A stretch of 64,000 nucleotides of DNA. Origin: Cellulomonas palmilytica (GTDB lineage Bacteria; Actinomycetota; Actinomycetes; Actinomycetales; Cellulomonadaceae). Below are positions 60,954-64,000 of the stretch, piece by piece; the stretch's first letter is position 1, and each line of letters begins with the position of its first letter. The stretch lies in contig NZ_CP062221.1 in the NCBI RefSeq assembly GCF_021590045.1, forward strand, positions 2,232,001-2,296,000, in the 5' to 3' direction. A model generated the notes under the pieces. That model saw only the letters and a program-made list of their open reading frames with translations, searched no databases and had not been told where the DNA came from. The position numbers and the translations under genes were made by a program.

Positions 60954-60992
60954 GAGGGCGCCCGGCCGGACCACCTCCGGCCGGGCGCCCTC
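60954..60992 (+). terminator. Strong hairpin terminator after the nuclease/nucleotidase gene
   Basis: GAGGGCGCCCGGCCGGA (60954-60970) pairs perfectly with 60976-60992, a 17-bp stem with a 5-base loop. Confidence 0.85.
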
Positions 60993-61048
60993 GTCGTGCG
61001 CCGTCCCACTGGGCGGTCGCGGGGCGGACGAACAGGACACGGCACCGC

Positions 61049-61054
61049 TAGCCT
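61049..61054 (+). promoter_or_regulatory. -10 box TAGCCT of the thi operon
   Basis: TAGCCT lies about 10 bases before the riboswitch, so the predicted start near 61061 places the whole aptamer in the RNA. No clear -35. Confidence 0.55.
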
Positions 61055-61063
61055 GGCCGCACT

Positions 61064-61139
61064 GACACGGGGTGCCCTGCGCGCAGGGCTGAGATCACAC
61101 CCGCCGAACCTGATCTAGTTCGTACTAGCGAAGGGATGT
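61064..61139 (+). ncRNA. TPP riboswitch (THI element)
   Basis: The conserved elements are in order: GGGGTGCCC, GGCTGAGA, ACCCG, GAACCTGATCTAG and the closing AGCGAAGGGA. It binds thiamine pyrophosphate. The closing strand AAGGGA is also the only ribosome-binding-site-like sequence before the thiM ATG, so control at the level of translation is likely. Confidence 0.95.
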
Positions 61140-61146
61140 CGTCTCC

Positions 61147-62067
61147 ATGACGTCTGCCGTTCCGTCCTGCCCTCCTGCCGGCCGCTCCGCCGCCGGCCCC
61201 GACGAGGTCGGCGCCCGTCGCCCGAGCCGCAACGGCATCGCGGCCGACGCCGCGCAGGCGCTCGCGGCCCTGCGCTCGCGCACGCCGCTCGTGCAGTGCC
61301 TCACGAACGAGGTGACGACGAACCTCGTCGCCAACACGCTGCTGGCGGCGGGCGCGTCGCCCGCGATGACGGCGGTCCCGGGGGAGGCCGAGCAGCTCGC
61401 GGGCGTCGCGGGCGCGGTGCTCGCGAACCTCGGCACGCCCGGCCCGGACCTGCGCGCGTGCCTCGAGCCGGCGGTGACAGCGGCGCGCCGGGCGGGGGTG
61501 CCGTGGGTGCTCGACCCGGTCGCGGTCGGTGTGCTGTCGGTCCGCACGCAGCTCGCCGAGCAGCTCCTCGCCGCGCGGCCGACGGTCGTGCGCGGCAACG
61601 CGAGCGAGGTCCGCGCGCTCGCGGGCCTCGCGTCGTCGGGCCGTGGTGTGGACGCGCGCGACACGGTCGACGACGCGTACGGCGCGGCGGTGCGCCTCGC
61701 GCGTGCGACCGGCGGCGTGGTCGCGGTGTCGGGTGCGGTCGACCTCGTCGTCGCGGGGGACACCGTGGTGCGGGTCTCGGCGGGGGACCCGCTGCTGACC
61801 GCCATCACGGGTGCCGGGTGCGCACTCGGCGGGCTGGCGGCGGCATTCGCCGCGGTCGCCGACCCGCTGACCGCGGCCGTGGGCGCGTCGCTCGTGCTCG
61901 GCGTCGCGGCCGAGCGTGCCGCGCTCGCCGCGCGGGGACCGGCCTCGTTCCAGGTCGCGCTGCTCGACGAGCTCTACGGGCTGCGGCCCGAGCACGTCGT
62001 CGGGCTGGGCGACCGGCTGACGGTGGAGCCCGTGCCCGCCGACGAGCGTGTCGGGGCCCCCGCGTGA
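61147..62067 (+). CDS. thiM: Hydroxyethylthiazole kinase
   Basis: A 306-residue kinase. Blocks: TPLVQCLTNEVTTNLVANTLLAAGASPAM, LDPVAVGV, RGNASEVRALAG and the catalytic TGAGCALGGLAAAF. It phosphorylates the thiazole precursor of thiamine for salvage. The first 30 residues or so are an unconserved extension. It is the first gene under the TPP riboswitch. The stop overlaps thiE (GTGA). Confidence 0.95.
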   Translation: MTSAVPSCPPAGRSAAGPDEVGARRPSRNGIAADAAQALAALRSRTPLVQCLTNEVTTNLVANTLLAAGASPAMTAVPGEAEQLAGVAGAVLANLGTPGPDLRACLEPAVTAARRAGVPWVLDPVAVGVLSVRTQLAEQLLAARPTVVRGNASEVRALAGLASSGRGVDARDTVDDAYGAAVRLARATGGVVAVSGAVDLVVAGDTVVRVSAGDPLLTAITGAGCALGGLAAAFAAVADPLTAAVGASLVLGVAAERAALAARGPASFQVALLDELYGLRPEHVVGLGDRLTVEPVPADERVGAPA

Positions 62068-62804
62068 GCCGCGTGGCGGGCGTGCCGGGAGCCACGAGCG
62101 TGACCGGGACGGTGCGGCGCCCCGCGTTCCCCGGCGGGCCGTACCTGGTGCTCGACGCCGACGTGTGCGCGGCGGCGGGGCGCGCCCCGGCGGACGTCGC
62201 GGCCGACGCGGTGCGGGCGGGCGTCGGGGTCGTGCAGGTGCGCGCGACGCGCACGGGCGTGCGTGACCTCGTCGCGCTCACGGTCGCCGTGGCGGACGCG
62301 GTCCGCATCGCCGGGCCCGCCCGCCTCGTGGTCGACGACCGCGTGGACGTGGTGCTCGCGGCGCGGGCCCGCGGCGCCGTCGTCGACGGTGTGCACGTGG
62401 GCCAGCGGGACCTCGAGGCCGCCGACGCGCGCGCCCTGCTCGGGCCGGACGCGGTCGTCGGGGTCTCGGCGGCTCGGCCGCAGGACGTGCGCGCGGTCCC
62501 GGCCGACCTCATCGACTACATCGGCGCCGGCCCGGTGCGCCTCACGCCCACCAAACCGGAGGCCGCCGTCGCACTCGGCCTCGACGGGCTCGCCGCGGCG
62601 GTGGCGTGCACCGACCTGCCGGTCGTGGCCATCGGCGGGCTCGACGTGCACGACGTCGACGCGGTGCGCGCTGCGGGGGCGCGAGGGCTCGCGGTGGTCT
62701 CCGCGGTCTGCTCCGCCCCCGACCCGTCCGCCGCGGCCGCGGCGCTCGTCGCGGCGTGGAACGCGAGCCCGGTGGTCGTGTCGGCGTCGGCGGGTGCACG
62801 GTGA
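62064..62804 (+). CDS. thiE: Thiamine-phosphate synthase
   Basis: A 246-residue TIM-barrel enzyme. Key stretches: VGVVQVRATRTGVRDLV, LVVDDRVDVVLAARARGAVVDGVHVGQRD and VGVSAARPQD, then YIGAGPVRLTPTKPEA and VAIGGLD. It joins the thiazole and pyrimidine halves. The usual T-x-T/K-x-x-A region is present as TPTKPEA. The GTG overlaps thiM and the end overlaps thiD, so the three genes are translated in series. Confidence 0.93.
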   Translation: MSRVAGVPGATSVTGTVRRPAFPGGPYLVLDADVCAAAGRAPADVAADAVRAGVGVVQVRATRTGVRDLVALTVAVADAVRIAGPARLVVDDRVDVVLAARARGAVVDGVHVGQRDLEAADARALLGPDAVVGVSAARPQDVRAVPADLIDYIGAGPVRLTPTKPEAAVALGLDGLAAAVACTDLPVVAIGGLDVHDVDAVRAAGARGLAVVSAVCSAPDPSAAAAALVAAWNASPVVVSASAGAR

Positions 62805-64000
62805 CCGCCTCGCGCGTGCGTGCGCTGTCGATCGCCGGCACGGACCCGACCGGCGGCGCCGGGATCCAGGCCGACCTCAAGTCGTTCGCCGCGCACGGGG
62901 CCTACGGCATGGCCGTCGTGACGGCGCTCGTCGCGCAGAACACGCGGGGCGTGCGCGCGGTCCACGTACCGGAGCCGGACTTCCTGCGCGCGCAGCTCGA
63001 CGCCGTGAGCGACGACGTGTCGGTGGACGCGGTGAAGATCGGCATGCTCGCGACGCCGCAGGTCGCGGCAGAGGTGACGGCGTGGCTCGACCGGCAGCGC
63101 GCCGCGGGCCGTCGGCCCGTCGTCGTGCTGGACCCGGTCATGGTCGCGACGAGCGGGGACCGGCTGCTCGAGCCGGAGGCCGAGGCCGCGGTGCGCGCGC
63201 TGGTGGCGCGTGCGGACCTGGTCACGCCGAACCTGCCCGAGCTGGCGGTGCTGGTGGACGAGCCGACCGCGGGCACGTGGGCGCACGCGCTCGACCAGGC
63301 CCACCGGCTCGCGAGCGGGTCCGGGACCACGGTGCTGCTCAAGGGCGGGCACCTGGGCGGGTCGACGAGCCCGGACGCGCTGGTCGGCCCGGACGGCCAG
63401 GTCGTCGAGATCGCGGCGCAGCGCGTCGTCTCGACGAGCACGCACGGCACGGGCTGCTCGCTGTCGGCCGCGGTCGCGGCGCTGCGGCCCGTGCGTGACG
63501 GCTGGCCCGAGACGGTCCGCGAGGCGAAGCGGTGGCTCACGGGTGCGATCGCCGCGGGCGAGGGCCTGCAGGTCGGCTCGGGGCACGGCCCGGTCGACCA
63601 CCTGCACCACGCGCCCGGTCTGGGTGCGCGCGCCTTCACGGCGGACGTCGCGGGTCGCGTCGCCGACGCGACGCGCCGGTCGGCCGAGCTGCCGTTCGTG
63701 CGGGCGCTCGTCGAGGGCACGCTGCCTGCCGAGCGGTTCGAGGACTACGTGCGGCAGGACGCGCTGTACCTCACGGACTACTCGCGCGTCCTGGCGCGTG
63801 CGAGCCAGCTAGCGCCCGACGGGGAGGGCCAGGCGTTCTTCGCGCGCGGGGCCGCCGCGTGCCTCGACGTCGAGCGACGGCTGCACGACGAGCGCCTCGC
63901 GCGGGCCGGACGGCGCGCGGTCCGCGTCGCGGGGCCGTCGCGGGTGACGACCGCGTACGTCGACCACCTGCTCGCCGTCGCGGCGACGGGGTCGTACGCC
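62801..64000 (+). CDS. thiD: Hydroxymethylpyrimidine (phosphate) kinase ThiD fused to TenA (3' end outside window)
   Basis: An open frame of 400 codons with no stop before the window end. Residues 1 to about 265 are the ThiD kinase (SIAGTDPTGGAGIQADLKSF, LDPVMVATSGDRLL, TPNLPELAVL, HGTGCSLSAAVAAL). From about residue 280 the sequence is TenA-like (LPFVRALVEGTLPAERFEDYVRQDALYLTDYSRVLA). ThiD phosphorylates HMP twice; TenA salvages the pyrimidine from thiamine breakdown products. Such ThiD-TenA fusions are known. The GTG start overlaps thiE (GTGA). The TenA active site lies mostly beyond the window. Confidence 0.93.
   Translation, partial: MTASRVRALSIAGTDPTGGAGIQADLKSFAAHGAYGMAVVTALVAQNTRGVRAVHVPEPDFLRAQLDAVSDDVSVDAVKIGMLATPQVAAEVTAWLDRQRAAGRRPVVVLDPVMVATSGDRLLEPEAEAAVRALVARADLVTPNLPELAVLVDEPTAGTWAHALDQAHRLASGSGTTVLLKGGHLGGSTSPDALVGPDGQVVEIAAQRVVSTSTHGTGCSLSAAVAALRPVRDGWPETVREAKRWLTGAIAAGEGLQVGSGHGPVDHLHHAPGLGARAFTADVAGRVADATRRSAELPFVRALVEGTLPAERFEDYVRQDALYLTDYSRVLARASQLAPDGEGQAFFARGAAACLDVERRLHDERLARAGRRAVRVAGPSRVTTAYVDHLLAVAATGSYA

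Overview
This window is very GC-rich, with GC or GTG-biased codon use and frequent GTG starts. It looks like a chromosomal segment of a high-GC actinobacterium. The closest guess is Cellulomonas or a near relative. The division cluster lacks ftsA, carries sepF and wag31, and runs from mraZ to wag31 in the actinobacterial order. A secreted GH12 cellulase with a C-terminal CBM2 also fits that group. The genus is an inference; the phylum is well supported.

Layout. 1-1085: the 3' end of dinB, a DUF3040 membrane protein and a bidirectional terminator. 1093-5757 (minus): a tightly packed moxR - DUF58 - transglutaminase (TgpA-like) operon, divergent from mraZ. 6163-25159: the cell wall and division cluster mraZ-rsmH-ftsL-ftsI-murE-murF-mraY-murD-ftsW-murG-murC-ftsQ-ftsZ-pgeF-sepF-yggT-wag31, nearly all coupled by 1-8 base overlaps up to ftsQ. 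ftsZ has its own two-promoter region with a perfect palindrome. 25314-31050: DksA-like zinc protein, lspA, rluD, dnaE. 31061-32350: an S4 protein divergent from an ArsR/SRPBCC pair with a perfect 14-bp palindrome in the promoter. 32447-41302: histidine genes hisD-hisC-hisB-(unknown), then an inserted block (membrane protein, ECF sigma factor, GH12-CBM2 cellulase), then hisH-hisA-SseB-like.

41404-47603 is an accessory stretch: a GerW-like protein, a lipoprotein trypsin-like protease coupled to a membrane coiled-coil protein, an MFS transporter, DUF1844, and a catalase with its Fur-family regulator. 47725-55385 holds a structured leader, infC (AUC start) - rpmI - rplT, an rRNA methyltransferase, a 2H phosphoesterase and pheS-pheT. 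55586-60934 is a single 1,782-residue secreted protein that joins an ExeM/NucH-type nuclease to a 5'-nucleotidase. 61049-64000 is a TPP-riboswitch operon thiM-thiE-thiD, in which thiD is fused to tenA and is cut by the window end.

How it works together. The mra/ftsZ block supplies the lipid II pathway (murE-F-D-G-C, mraY), septal synthesis (ftsW, ftsI, ftsL, ftsQ), the Z ring (ftsZ, sepF) and polar growth (wag31). Several genes (murE, lspA, dnaE, hisD, hisC, hisH, the coiled-coil gene) have a TANNNT box 6-7 bases before the start codon, which points to leaderless transcripts and helps fix their starts. The regulatory signals most worth a second look are the 10-bp-phased MraZ-type repeats on both sides of the moxR/mraZ intergenic region, the ftsZ palindrome at a predicted transcription start, the infC leader hairpins, and a hairpin overlapping the ribosome-binding site ahead of the sigma-factor pair. 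I saw no CRISPR array, tRNA, rRNA or insertion sequence.
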